A DNA stretch of 64,000 nucleotides from Candidatus Bathyarchaeota archaeon (GCA_018396675.1 JAGTQX010000012.1:230319-294318); one strand, 5' to 3'; numbered from the stretch's first letter, positions 9,248 through 18,509 are shown. Numbers and translations are program-made. Notes: generated by a model not told the origin, from the sequence alone.

Positions 9248-9679
9248 ATGGCGGCTATGCCATCCATAAAATCGAGGGAAATGAAAATCGTACAGGACAT
9301 ACCAATAAGCAAGACGCTACAATTCTGGGAAGGCCTAAAACAGGGAAAAGTTTTGGCCACGAAATGCAAAAAATGTGAAACAGTCTATTTTCCACCAGCT
9401 GCCGACTGCCCAAAATGTTTAGCGTCAGACATGGAATGGATTGAACTTAGCAACGAGGCAACAATTGAAACATTTACGCATGTGGTTATCCGACCCACTA
9501 CGTTTCAGCAGAACAAGCCCTACACTGTTGCAATTGGAAGACTTAAAGAAGGTGTGCGTGTGCTCGCGTGGCTTACAGGCTTTAAGCTTTCAGAAGTTAA
9601 AGTTGGCATGAAGGTTAAACTTGTTGCTAAAGTGTCCTCTGAAGGAAACCCCACCTACGAGTTTACCCGCCCAGAATAA
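9248..9679 (+). CDS. DUF35 / OB-fold acyl-CoA-binding protein with rubredoxin-like zinc ribbon
   Basis: A short protein of the DUF35 family. Residues C40, C43, C54 and C57 form the zinc ribbon (CKKC, then CPKC), followed by an OB-fold domain of about 70 residues. Such proteins bridge acetyl-CoA C-acyltransferases to their substrates by binding the CoA moiety. Here the partner is the thiolase just upstream. GAGGAG lies nine bases before the ATG chosen; another ATG nine bases earlier overlaps the thiolase stop codon and is also possible. About 143 residues. Confidence 0.88.
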   Translation: MAAMPSIKSREMKIVQDIPISKTLQFWEGLKQGKVLATKCKKCETVYFPPAADCPKCLASDMEWIELSNEATIETFTHVVIRPTTFQQNKPYTVAIGRLKEGVRVLAWLTGFKLSEVKVGMKVKLVAKVSSEGNPTYEFTRPE

Positions 9680-9771
9680 AACTGATTAAAAGCAAAGTGT
9701 TGCCCAAAAGTGTCATCTATGGAAAGTATTATTACTTTCAAACGGCGCTTATACTTTTAATAGGGCTTGTT

Positions 9772-11496
9772 ATGCCAGCAAAAAAGAAAAAGAAGATAAA
9801 AGAAGAAGAGAAACTCGAAAAACCATGGTACAAGTTCTGGCCTCAAGGTGTCAAAAAACAGATAGACTATCCAGAGGTGCCACTTTTTGAAATTTTGAAG
9901 GCTTCCGCCCAAAAGCACCCAAATGAAACGGCGGTGATTTACTTTGATAGGGAATTAACATACCGTGAGTTAGACTTGCTTTCTGACAAGTTTGCGACTG
10001 CGCTAGCTGATTTAGGAGTGAAAAAGGGCGACAAAGTCGCGATTTTTCTCCCAAATGTCCCTCAGTTTATTATTGCGTATTATGGTGCTTTGAAAGCTGG
10101 TGCGATTGTAACTGCGATTAGTCCCCTTTATAGGGAGCGGGAAGTTGAGCATCAAGTGAACGATTCAGAAACCGAAACTATAGTTGTTTTGGACCTGTTA
10201 TATCCCATAGTTGAAAAAGTTCTAGAGAAAACAAAATTGCGTAACGTTATAGTGACTGGCTTGAAGGATTACATGCCGAAGCTTTTGTCTGTTTTAGGTT
10301 CGCTTCTAGGAAAGATTCCTTCACACAAAGTTGAGCGTAAACCAAACATCCACTTCTTCACAGAACTTATAGCAAAATACGAGGCTAAACCGCCAAAAAT
10401 CGAAATAAATCCCAGAGAAGATTTGGCTGCGCTTCAGTATACTGGCGGAACCACTGGAGTTTCAAAAGGCGCCATGCTTACACATATGAATCTTGTTTCA
10501 AACGCTGTCATGTGCAGCGAATGGCTTCAAGCCAAAGAATGTGAAGAAACAGTTTTGGCTGTGCTTCCGCTTTTCCACATTTACGGCATGACAACCGGAA
10601 TGAATGCGCCGATATACTTTGCTGGAAGAATAGTTATGCTTCCACGATTTGATCCAGTAAGCACTTTCCAAGCAATACAAAAACATAGAGTAACAGTATT
10701 TTGCGGTGCTCCAACAATGTATGCTGTGCTTCTGTCACATCCTGATCTCCAAAAATATGATTGCACATCAATAAAGTTCTGCATATCCGGCGCGGCTCCG
10801 TTGCCTCCGGAAGTGCAGAAAAAGTTTATGGAAGTTACCGGCGGCGTCTTGGTGGAAGGCTATGGCCTCACGGAGTCTTCGCCAGTTACGCATTGTAATC
10901 CGCTTGATAAGAGTATGAAAACTGTTAAAGTCGGTTCTATAGGTATTCCTTGGCCCGACACCGACGCAAAAATTGTTGATGTGGAAACTGGAGAAAAGGA
11001 GTTGGCTCCTGGCGAAGTTGGCGAGTTAATAGTTAAGGGTCCTCAAGTTATGAAGGGTTACTGGAAAATGCCCGAGGAGACTGCTGATGTTCTGCGAGAT
11101 GGGTGGCTTTATACTGGCGATATTGGAAAAATGGATGAAGACGGTTACTTCTATATAACTGACCGCAAAAAAGATTTAATCAAATATAAGGGCTACAGCG
11201 TTTATCCAAGGGAAATTGAAGATGTTCTCTACGAGCATCAAGCAGTGAAAATCTGCGGAGTAATAGGCAAACCTGACCCTGTCGCCGGCGAAATTCCAAA
11301 AGCGTTTGTAGTGCTTAAGGAAGGCGCAAAGGCTACAGAAGAGGAACTGATGAATTTTGTGAACGAGAAAGTGGCGCCTTACAAGGCAATAAGAGAATTG
11401 GAGATTCGGAAAGAACTGCCGCTAAGCGCTGTCGGCAAGGTTCTCCGAAGAGTTCTACGAGAAGAAGAAATTAAGAAGATGGGTGCTAAAGCCTAA
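9772..11496 (+). CDS. Long-chain acyl-CoA synthetase (AMP-forming)
   Basis: Activates a fatty acid with ATP and CoA. The adenylation P-loop YTGGTTGVSKG is at about residues 223-233, followed by VEGYGLTESSP and, near the C-terminus, GWLYTGDIG, DRKKDLIKYKGY and a lysine in SAVGKVLRR. The N-terminus begins with a very lysine-rich stretch (PAKKKKKIKEEEK), perhaps for membrane or partner contact. I start at an ATG because the 25 preceding in-frame codons have no similarity; no good ribosome binding site is seen. As the pathway's entry enzyme it belongs functionally with the beta-oxidation genes upstream. Confidence 0.9.
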   Translation: MPAKKKKKIKEEEKLEKPWYKFWPQGVKKQIDYPEVPLFEILKASAQKHPNETAVIYFDRELTYRELDLLSDKFATALADLGVKKGDKVAIFLPNVPQFIIAYYGALKAGAIVTAISPLYREREVEHQVNDSETETIVVLDLLYPIVEKVLEKTKLRNVIVTGLKDYMPKLLSVLGSLLGKIPSHKVERKPNIHFFTELIAKYEAKPPKIEINPREDLAALQYTGGTTGVSKGAMLTHMNLVSNAVMCSEWLQAKECEETVLAVLPLFHIYGMTTGMNAPIYFAGRIVMLPRFDPVSTFQAIQKHRVTVFCGAPTMYAVLLSHPDLQKYDCTSIKFCISGAAPLPPEVQKKFMEVTGGVLVEGYGLTESSPVTHCNPLDKSMKTVKVGSIGIPWPDTDAKIVDVETGEKELAPGEVGELIVKGPQVMKGYWKMPEETADVLRDGWLYTGDIGKMDEDGYFYITDRKKDLIKYKGYSVYPREIEDVLYEHQAVKICGVIGKPDPVAGEIPKAFVVLKEGAKATEEELMNFVNEKVAPYKAIRELEIRKELPLSAVGKVLRRVLREEEIKKMGAKA

Positions 11497-11509
11497 ATTC
11501 CTCGTCCTT

Positions 11510-11528
11510 GTTGTCTTTATTTTTTTAT
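11510..11528 (+). terminator. T-rich terminator after the acyl-CoA synthetase gene
   Basis: TTGTCTTTATTTTTTTAT follows the stop codon and overlaps the convergent end of the radical SAM gene, consistent with an archaeal T-tract terminator. Confidence 0.4.
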
Positions 11529-13054
11529 ATTGGCTCGTTTAGCTTTTTTCCCGTTTTTTCAGTCCATTCGCTAGCTGACATTGCAAACTGTTTTTCAACA
11601 GTGTTCCTGTGGAGGCTGTTGTAGGTGCAGAATGGTCTAATTTTTCCGTCTGGCGTCGCGTAGTGTATGACGCATTTTTGAACACGGTCAAGGTCAAGGT
11701 TCCAAACGTCCATGAAATGCATTATTCCAATCATGACTATTCGGCGCATAAACTTTCCAAGCGCTTCATAGCTTCCTTTAGTTATTACGTCCTTGAGTAG
11801 TCCTCTTATGAGTGGCGATTTGACCATCGGCAGAAACTCTAACATTTTCATTTTCGCCATGGTTCGTTTCCCTTTAACACCAGAATAGTAAATGTTCCAG
11901 AAGATTTCTGCAAATTTGTCAACATCCACATACTGCGTTATGGGTTTGTATGTCTTGTCATTCTCAATTATCAAGAATGTTGCGGCTCCACACATTGGAT
12001 GCATCGTAAACTCTGGATACGCCCTGTTTTTTATTATTTCCATTCCTTTTGAAATTGGCACAGGCCAGTTTACTGGTCGCCAATCCCACCTTGTAACGTT
12101 CCCATTTGTCTGTTCCTCTATAAGCTTGATTGTGTCAGGTACAGTTATGCGCATTTTCCGCATTTCGTCTTTTCTGGCTCTGCCCGCCATGGAAATGGGT
12201 TGGATGTTGACGCACCGCACGACATCGTGGTTTTCAACCGCGTAGCGTATTATGTCGCCCAAGTCCTTGTCGTTTACTCCTCTTGCGAGTGTGACAACCA
12301 AAACTATTGAGTCTAACCCAACCTTTCTCGAGTTTTCCAAAACCTTCTGCTTCACTTGGACAAGGTCTGTTCTTGCCCTTGTTTTTTTGTAAATTTCTTC
12401 TTTTAAGCCGTCAAATTGTAGGTAAAGTGTGCTTAGGCCCGCGTCCATAAGCTTCTTGAAATAGTCAATGTCTTGGGCTAGACGCAACCCGTTGGTGTTT
12501 ACTTCAATATGGGTTATCCCTGCCTTCTTAGCCTCTGCAATAAGTTGTGGCAAGTCATTTCTTATTGTTGGTTCTCCACCGCTGAACTGAAGCGCGTTAC
12601 ACGCCCAGGGCTTATTATTTCTAAGCAATTTAATCATGTCCACAATCTGTTCATATGTAGGTTCGTAAACGTAGTTTACTGCTCCAGCGTAGGCGAAGCA
12701 AACTGGACAAGCCATGTTACACCTGTTTGTTACGTCTATTATTCCTAGAATCGTGTGGGATTTGTGTTGTGTGCAAAGCCCGCAGTCGTATGGACAACCT
12801 TTAACGGTTTCAGTTTGGGGGTTCTCTAAACCGTGTCCAGCATATTTCGCGTTGTACCACTCCTTGTAAATCCATTTGAAGAGTTCAGCGTCTCCCCAGT
12901 AAATATCCTCGAATTTCCCGTGCTCTGGGCAAGTCTTTTCAAGATAAATTACACCGTTCTCTTCGTAGATTCTCATGGGAATTTTGTTTAGGCATTCTGG
13001 ACATATGCTTGTGGAGTACGTTTCAAACTTTGTCTCTTCTTGTGGTTTTGACAT
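11525..13054 (-). CDS. tes: Tetraether lipid synthase-like radical SAM protein (Tes/MJ0619 family)
   Basis: 509 residues with the cysteine architecture of the Tes family. C18, C21 and C42 form an N-terminal cluster motif (CPEC, TCPEHG). C87, C91 and C94 (CPYDCGLC) form a second. The radical SAM CxxxCxxC motif is C112/C116/C119 (CNMACPVC), followed by the SAM-binding GGEPT and further C-terminal cysteines (QKCVIHY, PFCTY). Family members join two archaeol phytanyl ends carbon-to-carbon to build the membrane-spanning GDGT tetraethers. Function is inferred from family resemblance; a related radical SAM methylase-type annotation is the alternative. It is convergent with the acyl-CoA synthetase gene and divergent from the TrmB-like gene. 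Confidence 0.82.
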   Translation of the reverse strand: MSKPQEETKFETYSTSICPECLNKIPMRIYEENGVIYLEKTCPEHGKFEDIYWGDAELFKWIYKEWYNAKYAGHGLENPQTETVKGCPYDCGLCTQHKSHTILGIIDVTNRCNMACPVCFAYAGAVNYVYEPTYEQIVDMIKLLRNNKPWACNALQFSGGEPTIRNDLPQLIAEAKKAGITHIEVNTNGLRLAQDIDYFKKLMDAGLSTLYLQFDGLKEEIYKKTRARTDLVQVKQKVLENSRKVGLDSIVLVVTLARGVNDKDLGDIIRYAVENHDVVRCVNIQPISMAGRARKDEMRKMRITVPDTIKLIEEQTNGNVTRWDWRPVNWPVPISKGMEIIKNRAYPEFTMHPMCGAATFLIIENDKTYKPITQYVDVDKFAEIFWNIYYSGVKGKRTMAKMKMLEFLPMVKSPLIRGLLKDVITKGSYEALGKFMRRIVMIGIMHFMDVWNLDLDRVQKCVIHYATPDGKIRPFCTYNSLHRNTVEKQFAMSASEWTEKTGKKLNEPI

Positions 13055-13160
13055 TTAACTCGCCACGTAGACGTTTAATGACGTGAAATTCTGCTGTAGG
13101 TAATGCTATATTAGAATTTCCATAATTTTAATAGGGTGAAAAGTATTATTTACATAATTG
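13055..13160. promoter_or_regulatory. Divergent intergenic control region, tes / TrmB-like regulator
   Basis: This 106-bp gap holds the starts of two divergent genes. For the regulator, ATAATTTTAATAG at 13121-13133 is a TATA candidate about 30 nt before the ATG, with a near-leaderless start. For tes, CATTAAACG read on the minus strand (13074-13082) lies about 25 nt before its ATG. CACGT at 13064-13068 and ACGTG at 13081-13085 form a short inverted pair that could be an operator half-site arrangement. Confidence 0.4.
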
Positions 13161-13934
13161 ATGAGCACAAGAGTAAAACCGCTTCTTAGAAAAGCTGGAT
13201 TAACCGATTACGAAGCAAACGCCTACGTTATGCTTTTAGAAAAAGGCGCTTTGACAGCCAAACAAATAAGCTATGGAGCACAGATACCTTACTCGAAAGT
13301 TTACCAAACTCTAAACAGTCTAGAAAAGAAAGGTTGGATAGAAGTTACACGGAAAAGGCCAAGCAAGTACTTTCCTAAATCGCCGGAAACTGCTCTAAAA
13401 ACAGCAAAAGCCGTTATTGAAAACGAGTGGCTTAAAATGGAAAAGATGGTGGCGGATGAACTGTTGCCTCTCTACGCAAAATTGAAAACCAAGGAAAAAT
13501 ACGATGTCTGGCTTCTTAAAGGCACATTAAACATTGTTTCAAAATTTAAGGAAATGGCCAAAGACTGTAGGCAAGAAATGCTCATAGCTCTACCGTTCAT
13601 TAAAGACGAGTTCATAATGGATTTTTATCCTCTTCTCAACTCCTTCGTCGGAGACAACATCCAAGTCCGCTTCATGATGCTTGAAGGTCTAAACGGAAAC
13701 GTGTACAGAACACTTTCAAGAATCGGTGAAGTAAGATGCAGAAACAAGATGTTCGGAGGCGGCGCAATATCCGACGGCAAAGAAGTGCTTCTGCTGTTCA
13801 GCGATGAAAGAGGCGAAATAAGCGCCATCTGGTCAGACCATCCTGGTTTAGCAGCACTTGCCAAAGACTACTTTAATTATTTATGGAAAGAATCTGAACA
13901 ACGAACTTTAAAACCCGCAACAAGCCTTTCATAA
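13161..13934 (+). CDS. TrmB-family transcriptional regulator
   Basis: An N-terminal winged helix typical of TrmB (LLRKAGLTDYEANAYVMLLEKG, then YSKVYQTLNSLEKKGWIEV; residues 8-70) is followed by a PLD-like sensor domain (residues about 100-250) with the strands DVWLLKG and KEVLLLFSDE. TrmB proteins sense sugars or other ligands and switch promoters carrying a palindromic operator. The ATG is preceded by a TATA-like element and no Shine-Dalgarno, so it may be leaderless. Its divergent placement against tes makes that gene the first candidate target; hypF follows 14 bp downstream and could be co-transcribed. Confidence 0.86.
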   Translation: MSTRVKPLLRKAGLTDYEANAYVMLLEKGALTAKQISYGAQIPYSKVYQTLNSLEKKGWIEVTRKRPSKYFPKSPETALKTAKAVIENEWLKMEKMVADELLPLYAKLKTKEKYDVWLLKGTLNIVSKFKEMAKDCRQEMLIALPFIKDEFIMDFYPLLNSFVGDNIQVRFMMLEGLNGNVYRTLSRIGEVRCRNKMFGGGAISDGKEVLLLFSDERGEISAIWSDHPGLAALAKDYFNYLWKESEQRTLKPATSLS

Positions 13935-13948
13935 TCAAGTCTAAAGGG

Positions 13949-16234
13949 ATGGCCATATTGCGCTTAAAAATCCGAGTTACCGGCATCATTCAAGGCGTCG
14001 GTTTTCGCCCTTTCATTTATCGCATAGCCATGAAAAACGGTTTGAAGGGCTACGTTAGAAACATGGGAGACGCGGGTGTAGAGATTCACGTAGAAGGCGA
14101 AGAAAAAGCAATTAACAGTTTTTTGAAAGATTTAAAAGAAAAGAAGCCTCCGCTTGCGCAGATTCACGAAGTGATAACCGTTAGGCTTGAAGGCGAAAAC
14201 CAGTTTACGCAATTTACTATTCAGAAAAGCTCACAAGAAGCCGAACTTTCCGGGTCTGTTATTCCGCCAGACGTAGCCATATGCGACGAATGTCTAAAAG
14301 AGTTAAGAAACAAAAACGACCCAAGATACGACTACTTTTTTATCACGTGCACTGACTGTGGTCCAAGATACACTATTATTGATAGGCTTCCATATGACCG
14401 CGAAAACACAACAATGCAAGATTTTCCAATGTGCAGCTTCTGCAAAAACGAATATCAAGATCCGTTGAACAGACGTTTTCATGCACAAACTGTTGCTTGC
14501 CCAAAATGCGGTCCAAAAGCATACCTAACAAACAATAAAGGCAAGTTAATGCCACATAAAGATCCTATAAGAGAGGCGGGTAGACTTATTTCTGAAGGCT
14601 TTATTGTTGCCGTCAAAGGGTATGGCGGTTTTCATGTTGCCACCGCAACCACAAAAGACGCGCCGTTGTTAAGGCTGAGAAAAGTCAAGCATAGAGTGCA
14701 GAAGCCTTTCGCCGTTATGGCACGAAGCCTAGAAGCGGCAAAGTCCTTCGCAGAGATAAGCCCGAAAGAGGCTGAACTTTTAACTTCTTATGCGCGTCCA
14801 ATAGTGCTTCTCAAAAAAAGCAGCAAATACTACCTTTCAGAACTTGTTGCTCCTGACTTGCATAACATTGGTGTTATGCTTCCTTACACTGGCTTACATT
14901 ATATGTTGTTTGACTCTGCTGATGAACCAGCTTTTGTTATGACTAGTGCTAATCCTCCGAATCAGCCCATAGTGAAAGACGATGAGGAAGCTCTGAAAAC
15001 GCTTGGTAACGTTGTCGACTATTTTCTGTTTCACAATAGACGAATCGCGCACAGATGCGATGACTCTGTTATGCGTCTACACGGTGAAAAACCTGTTTTT
15101 GTTAGACGTTCAAGAGGTTATGCTCCAGCACCAATAATTTTGAGGAGCCGAGCCAAAAGATGTGTTCTGGCCCTAGGCGGAGAATTAAACAACACCGCGT
15201 GCATTTTGACAGGCAACAAGGCGTTTATATCTCAACATATTGGGGATGTGGAAAACATTGAAACGCGCGATTTTCTTGAGAATGCTTCTAATCACCTGAT
15301 CGGTTTGACAAACAGCAAAGTTGAAGCCGTTGCATGCGATCTACATCCAAAATTTACAACAACCCAACTTGCACATGATTTGGCAGAGAAAAACCGATGG
15401 AGCCTTATTCAAGTACAACATCATTTTGCGCATGTGGCTGCTCTCATGGTTGAACATAATGTTTCAGAGATCGTTGGCATATGTTGTGACGGTTACGGTT
15501 ACGGCGTTGACGGAGAAGCTTGGGGCGGCGAAGTAATACTCGGGTTCAGAGATTCTCCAGATTTTAAACGCGTTGCACACCTTGAAAAACAACCACTAAT
15601 TGGTGGAGATTTAGCTACACGCTACCCCTTAAGAATGGCTGCAGGAATAATGCATAAAAAAGTTAGCGTGGAAGACTGGCTTATGCAAAATAGACAGTTT
15701 TTCCCACACGGCGAAAAAGAAGTTCAACTAATTCTCGAACAATTGAAAAATCACCGTAACCAAATTAACACGACAAGTTGCGGAAGAGTCTTAGATGCTG
15801 TTGCCGCTGTTTTGGGCGTATGTTTTGAACGCACATATGAGGGTGAACCAGCCATGAAGCTAGAGTCCACGGCAATGCTGGGCAAAGACGTGTTAAAGTT
15901 AAAACCAATAGTTAAAAGTGACATTTTAAATACGACGGAAATGTTGACAGAAATATTTGCAAACATTGGGAAAAACACAGTTGCCGATTTGGCTTTTTCT
16001 GCACACAATTATTTGGCTGAAGGTTTAGCTGAACTAGCAATAAACAAAGCCCTAGAAAACAGCATTAAAGCAGTTGGTTTTTCTGGTGGAGTTGCATGCA
16101 ATGAAATATTGACAACTATTATGCGTGAACGTGTCGAATCTGCTGGTTTACAGTTTTTTGTTCATGAGACAGTTCCACCAGGCGACGGTGGTTTGTCTTT
16201 TGGTCAAGCTGTGTTTGGCGGGTTTTTCGGCTAG
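13949..16234 (+). CDS. hypF: Carbamoyltransferase HypF ([NiFe]-hydrogenase maturation)
   Basis: Makes the carbamoyl-adenylate from carbamoyl phosphate and transfers it to HypE as precursor of the CN ligands. Domains in order: acylphosphatase (residues 1-90, GVGFRPFIYR), two zinc fingers (CDEC...CTDC and CSFC...CPKC, about 110-190), a YrdC-like domain (about 200-390, KGYGGFHVA, TSANPPNQP), and a Kae1-like C-terminal domain with HHFAHVAALM and DGYGYGVDGEAWGGE. At 761 residues it is full length. AAAGGG directly precedes the ATG; an in-frame TTG three codons later would give a better spacing. First gene of a hypF-hypC-hypD series. Confidence 0.96.
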   Translation: MAILRLKIRVTGIIQGVGFRPFIYRIAMKNGLKGYVRNMGDAGVEIHVEGEEKAINSFLKDLKEKKPPLAQIHEVITVRLEGENQFTQFTIQKSSQEAELSGSVIPPDVAICDECLKELRNKNDPRYDYFFITCTDCGPRYTIIDRLPYDRENTTMQDFPMCSFCKNEYQDPLNRRFHAQTVACPKCGPKAYLTNNKGKLMPHKDPIREAGRLISEGFIVAVKGYGGFHVATATTKDAPLLRLRKVKHRVQKPFAVMARSLEAAKSFAEISPKEAELLTSYARPIVLLKKSSKYYLSELVAPDLHNIGVMLPYTGLHYMLFDSADEPAFVMTSANPPNQPIVKDDEEALKTLGNVVDYFLFHNRRIAHRCDDSVMRLHGEKPVFVRRSRGYAPAPIILRSRAKRCVLALGGELNNTACILTGNKAFISQHIGDVENIETRDFLENASNHLIGLTNSKVEAVACDLHPKFTTTQLAHDLAEKNRWSLIQVQHHFAHVAALMVEHNVSEIVGICCDGYGYGVDGEAWGGEVILGFRDSPDFKRVAHLEKQPLIGGDLATRYPLRMAAGIMHKKVSVEDWLMQNRQFFPHGEKEVQLILEQLKNHRNQINTTSCGRVLDAVAAVLGVCFERTYEGEPAMKLESTAMLGKDVLKLKPIVKSDILNTTEMLTEIFANIGKNTVADLAFSAHNYLAEGLAELAINKALENSIKAVGFSGGVACNEILTTIMRERVESAGLQFFVHETVPPGDGGLSFGQAVFGGFFG

Positions 16235-16282
16235 TTGCCATAATTGATTTATTGTTGGTTGTGTCTGTTTTCAGTGATAAAG

Positions 16283-16519
16283 ATGTGTTTGGCTATCCCA
16301 GCAAAGGTCATAAGCGTTCACGACGGCAAGGCGAAAGTTGATTTCGGAGAAGGTGTCCTGCGAGAAGTTGACGTTACCCTAGTAAACGTTAAAGTTGGCG
16401 AATACGTTTTGGTTCACGCTGGCTACGCCATTCAAGTGTTAAGTAAGACTGAAGCCGAAGAAACGATACGCTTGTGGAACGAAATCCTAGAAGCTGAAAA
16501 ACAAATTAAAACAAGATAG
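16283..16519 (+). CDS. hypC: Hydrogenase maturation chaperone HypC
   Basis: A 78-residue OB-fold chaperone that holds the Fe(CN)2CO unit with HypD and delivers it to the hydrogenase large subunit. The invariant MCLAIP N-terminus, with Cys2 as the functional residue, fixes the start, and GTGATAA just upstream serves as ribosome binding site. Codons further upstream in the same frame are not similar to the family. It lies between hypF and hypD with 20-50 bp gaps. Confidence 0.95.
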   Translation: MCLAIPAKVISVHDGKAKVDFGEGVLREVDVTLVNVKVGEYVLVHAGYAIQVLSKTEAEETIRLWNEILEAEKQIKTR

Positions 16520-16539
16520 TAACAAGTTGTTGAACCAAA

Positions 16540-17628
16540 ATGGTTGAGCATTCAAAGTTTAGAGATCCAGAACTTGCTAGACGCATAGCCGAAAAACTGC
16601 ATACAATAGCGCCTGAAAGCGGTATAGTTAAAATTTGCCACGTTTGCGGCACGCATGAATGGACAATAACGCATTTCGGCTTGCGAAGTCTTCTTCCCCA
16701 AAACATTGAAGTAATCGCTGGACCGGGTTGTCCAGTTTGTGTGACTCCCGCGTCGGAAATAGACGAGGCTGTGCAGATTGCACTGAAAGGCGTCACCGTT
16801 ACGTGTTTCGGTGATGTTTTACGTGTCCCAGGTTCGGAAAAATCGCTTTTGGACGCAAAGGCTGAAGGTGCAGACGTTAGAGTGGTTTACAGCGTCGCAG
16901 ATGCCATTAAAATGGCTGAAAAAGAACCAAGAAAAGACTTTGCGTTCTTCGCCATAGGGTTTGAAACTACAGCACCGTCTACAGCCGTGGAAGTTCTGAA
17001 AAAGCCGCCGAAAAACATTAGCTTTCTGGTTTCTCACCGTCTTATACCGCCGGCAATGGAGCTTCTAACAAGAATTGAAGACCTTCGCATAAACGGTTTT
17101 ATTGCGCCCGGACATGTTAGTACGATTATCGGTTTGAAAGCCTACGAAATCTTTCCAAAACTATACCACATGCCAACCGTTGTCGCCGGTTTTGAACCTT
17201 TAGATGTTTTGTTTGCGGTTTACATGATTCTAAAACAAATCAAAAATGGCGAGGCTCGTTTAGAAAACGAGTATGCCAGAGCAGTAAGCTGGGATGGAAA
17301 CGTTAAGGCTCAAGAGCTTATGAGGCAAACTTTCGACATCTCTGATGGGGAATGGCGAGGTCTAGGCAAACTTCCACTGTCCGCCTTCAAACTAAAAAAA
17401 GAATACATAAAATATGATGCACGTGAAAAGTTTGGCATAAAAATCAAACATGGAAAAGATTTGCCGCCGGGCTGTCAATGTCACCTTGTAATGATTGGAA
17501 AAATAAAACCTACAGAATGCCCCCTTTTCATGAAAGTTTGCACTCCGCAAAAGCCTATCGGCGCATGTATGGTGGGAATAGAAGGGACGTGTCGAATATG
17601 GGCAAAGACAATAAATATTCCAGTATAG
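16540..17628 (+). CDS. hypD: Hydrogenase maturation protein HypD
   Basis: Scaffold on which the Fe(CN)2CO group is assembled, carrying a [4Fe-4S] cluster. Family motifs visible are CHVCGTHE, GPGCPVCVTP, FAIGFETTAPS, the C-terminal cysteine set in GCQCHLVMIGKIKP, and CPLFMKVCTP. The length of 362 residues is standard. It directly follows hypC, its complex partner. No hydrogenase structural genes are in this window, so its client is encoded elsewhere. Confidence 0.95.
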   Translation: MVEHSKFRDPELARRIAEKLHTIAPESGIVKICHVCGTHEWTITHFGLRSLLPQNIEVIAGPGCPVCVTPASEIDEAVQIALKGVTVTCFGDVLRVPGSEKSLLDAKAEGADVRVVYSVADAIKMAEKEPRKDFAFFAIGFETTAPSTAVEVLKKPPKNISFLVSHRLIPPAMELLTRIEDLRINGFIAPGHVSTIIGLKAYEIFPKLYHMPTVVAGFEPLDVLFAVYMILKQIKNGEARLENEYARAVSWDGNVKAQELMRQTFDISDGEWRGLGKLPLSAFKLKKEYIKYDAREKFGIKIKHGKDLPPGCQCHLVMIGKIKPTECPLFMKVCTPQKPIGACMVGIEGTCRIWAKTINIPV

Positions 17629-17659
17629 GAGTTTGATGATACCGTGATGTGGTGTTAAA

Positions 17660-17812
17660 ATGTCTGAAGAAGAGTTAAGAAAGGAGCTTGTGGAGTTGCG
17701 CGAGAGAGTTGTTAAGCTTGAAGTGAAAGTTGAAGAATTAGGCAAACGTGTCGAAAGCTTGGTAAACTATGCAAAAGAACTTTACAATTATCTCCAACAA
17801 CAGAGAAGATGA
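17660..17812 (+). CDS. Small coiled-coil protein, 50 residues, function unknown
   Basis: A short open frame starts MSEEELRKELVELRERV and ends LYNYLQQQRR. It has a clean leucine/valine heptad pattern along nearly its full length and strong charge, so a parallel coiled coil is likely. GGTG sits five bases before the ATG. It lies 31 bp after hypD on the same strand, so it is probably co-transcribed with the hyp genes. I do not recognise a family. Confidence 0.55.
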   Translation: MSEEELRKELVELRERVVKLEVKVEELGKRVESLVNYAKELYNYLQQQRR

Positions 17813-17864
17813 AGGAAAGGCTTTTATACAAAAACCTAGAACCCTCTTCGGAGAGTTTTATTAA

Positions 17865-18425
17865 ATGAGTTTAGAATCGAACAAAACACTAGGCGGAATA
17901 GGTGCAATACTCACCGCAATAGGCTCAGTGGTGCCAATAATCGGCATTATAGGCATAATACTTGTACTCATAGCCCTAAAAGGTTTAGCAGAATACTACA
18001 ATGAAAGCTTAATATTCCAAAACGCGCTTTACGGAGTGATTTTCTACGTGATAGCCGTCGTCGCTGCTGCGTTCGTTTTAACTGTCGGTGTTTTTAGTGG
18101 CATACTTGCGGGCGCATCCGCGGGTTCTGTTTTACTGTTTACTGGTGGCATAATCCTCGCTGCAGTTGCAATGTTCATTTTTTATTTAATCGGTGTTTGG
18201 TTTTTCAAAAGAAGCTTTGATGTGCTTTCTGCAAAGTCGGGAGAGAAGATGTTTAACACGGCTGGGTTACTGTTGCTTTTAGGCGCTATTTTGACTATAA
18301 TTGTGATCGGTCTCCTGCTTATGTTAGTCGCCTGGATACTCGCTGCTGTAGCCTTCTTCTCAATAAAAACAACCAACGCCCCGCCTCCTCAAGCGCAGAC
18401 GTTGCCTCCGCCTCCTCCATCCTAA
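17865..18425 (+). CDS. DUF996-type integral membrane protein
   Basis: A 186-residue polytopic protein. After NKTLGGIGAILTAIGS come about four to five hydrophobic segments (roughly residues 8-38, 52-78, 84-112, 132-165) and a short proline-rich tail of PPPQAQTLPPPPPS type. The opening LGGIGAILTAIG repeat and overall layout fit the archaeal DUF996 family, whose function is unknown. CTTTTATACA at 17821-17830 is a promoter candidate, so it may be transcribed independently of hypD. Confidence 0.7.
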   Translation: MSLESNKTLGGIGAILTAIGSVVPIIGIIGIILVLIALKGLAEYYNESLIFQNALYGVIFYVIAVVAAAFVLTVGVFSGILAGASAGSVLLFTGGIILAAVAMFIFYLIGVWFFKRSFDVLSAKSGEKMFNTAGLLLLLGAILTIIVIGLLLMLVAWILAAVAFFSIKTTNAPPPQAQTLPPPPPS

Positions 18426-18429
18426 AACC

Positions 18430-18452
18430 CGTTTATTTTTTATTTATTTTCC
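18430..18452 (+). terminator. T-rich probable terminator after the DUF996 gene
   Basis: CGTTTATTTTTTATTTATTTTCC directly follows the stop codon, typical in form for archaeal termination; no hairpin is seen. Confidence 0.4.
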
Positions 18453-18509
18453 AAAAAGTGTTTTAACCTTAAACCGCTATTTTGGCAAATTGAAGGAGTG
18501 GTTTGCATT

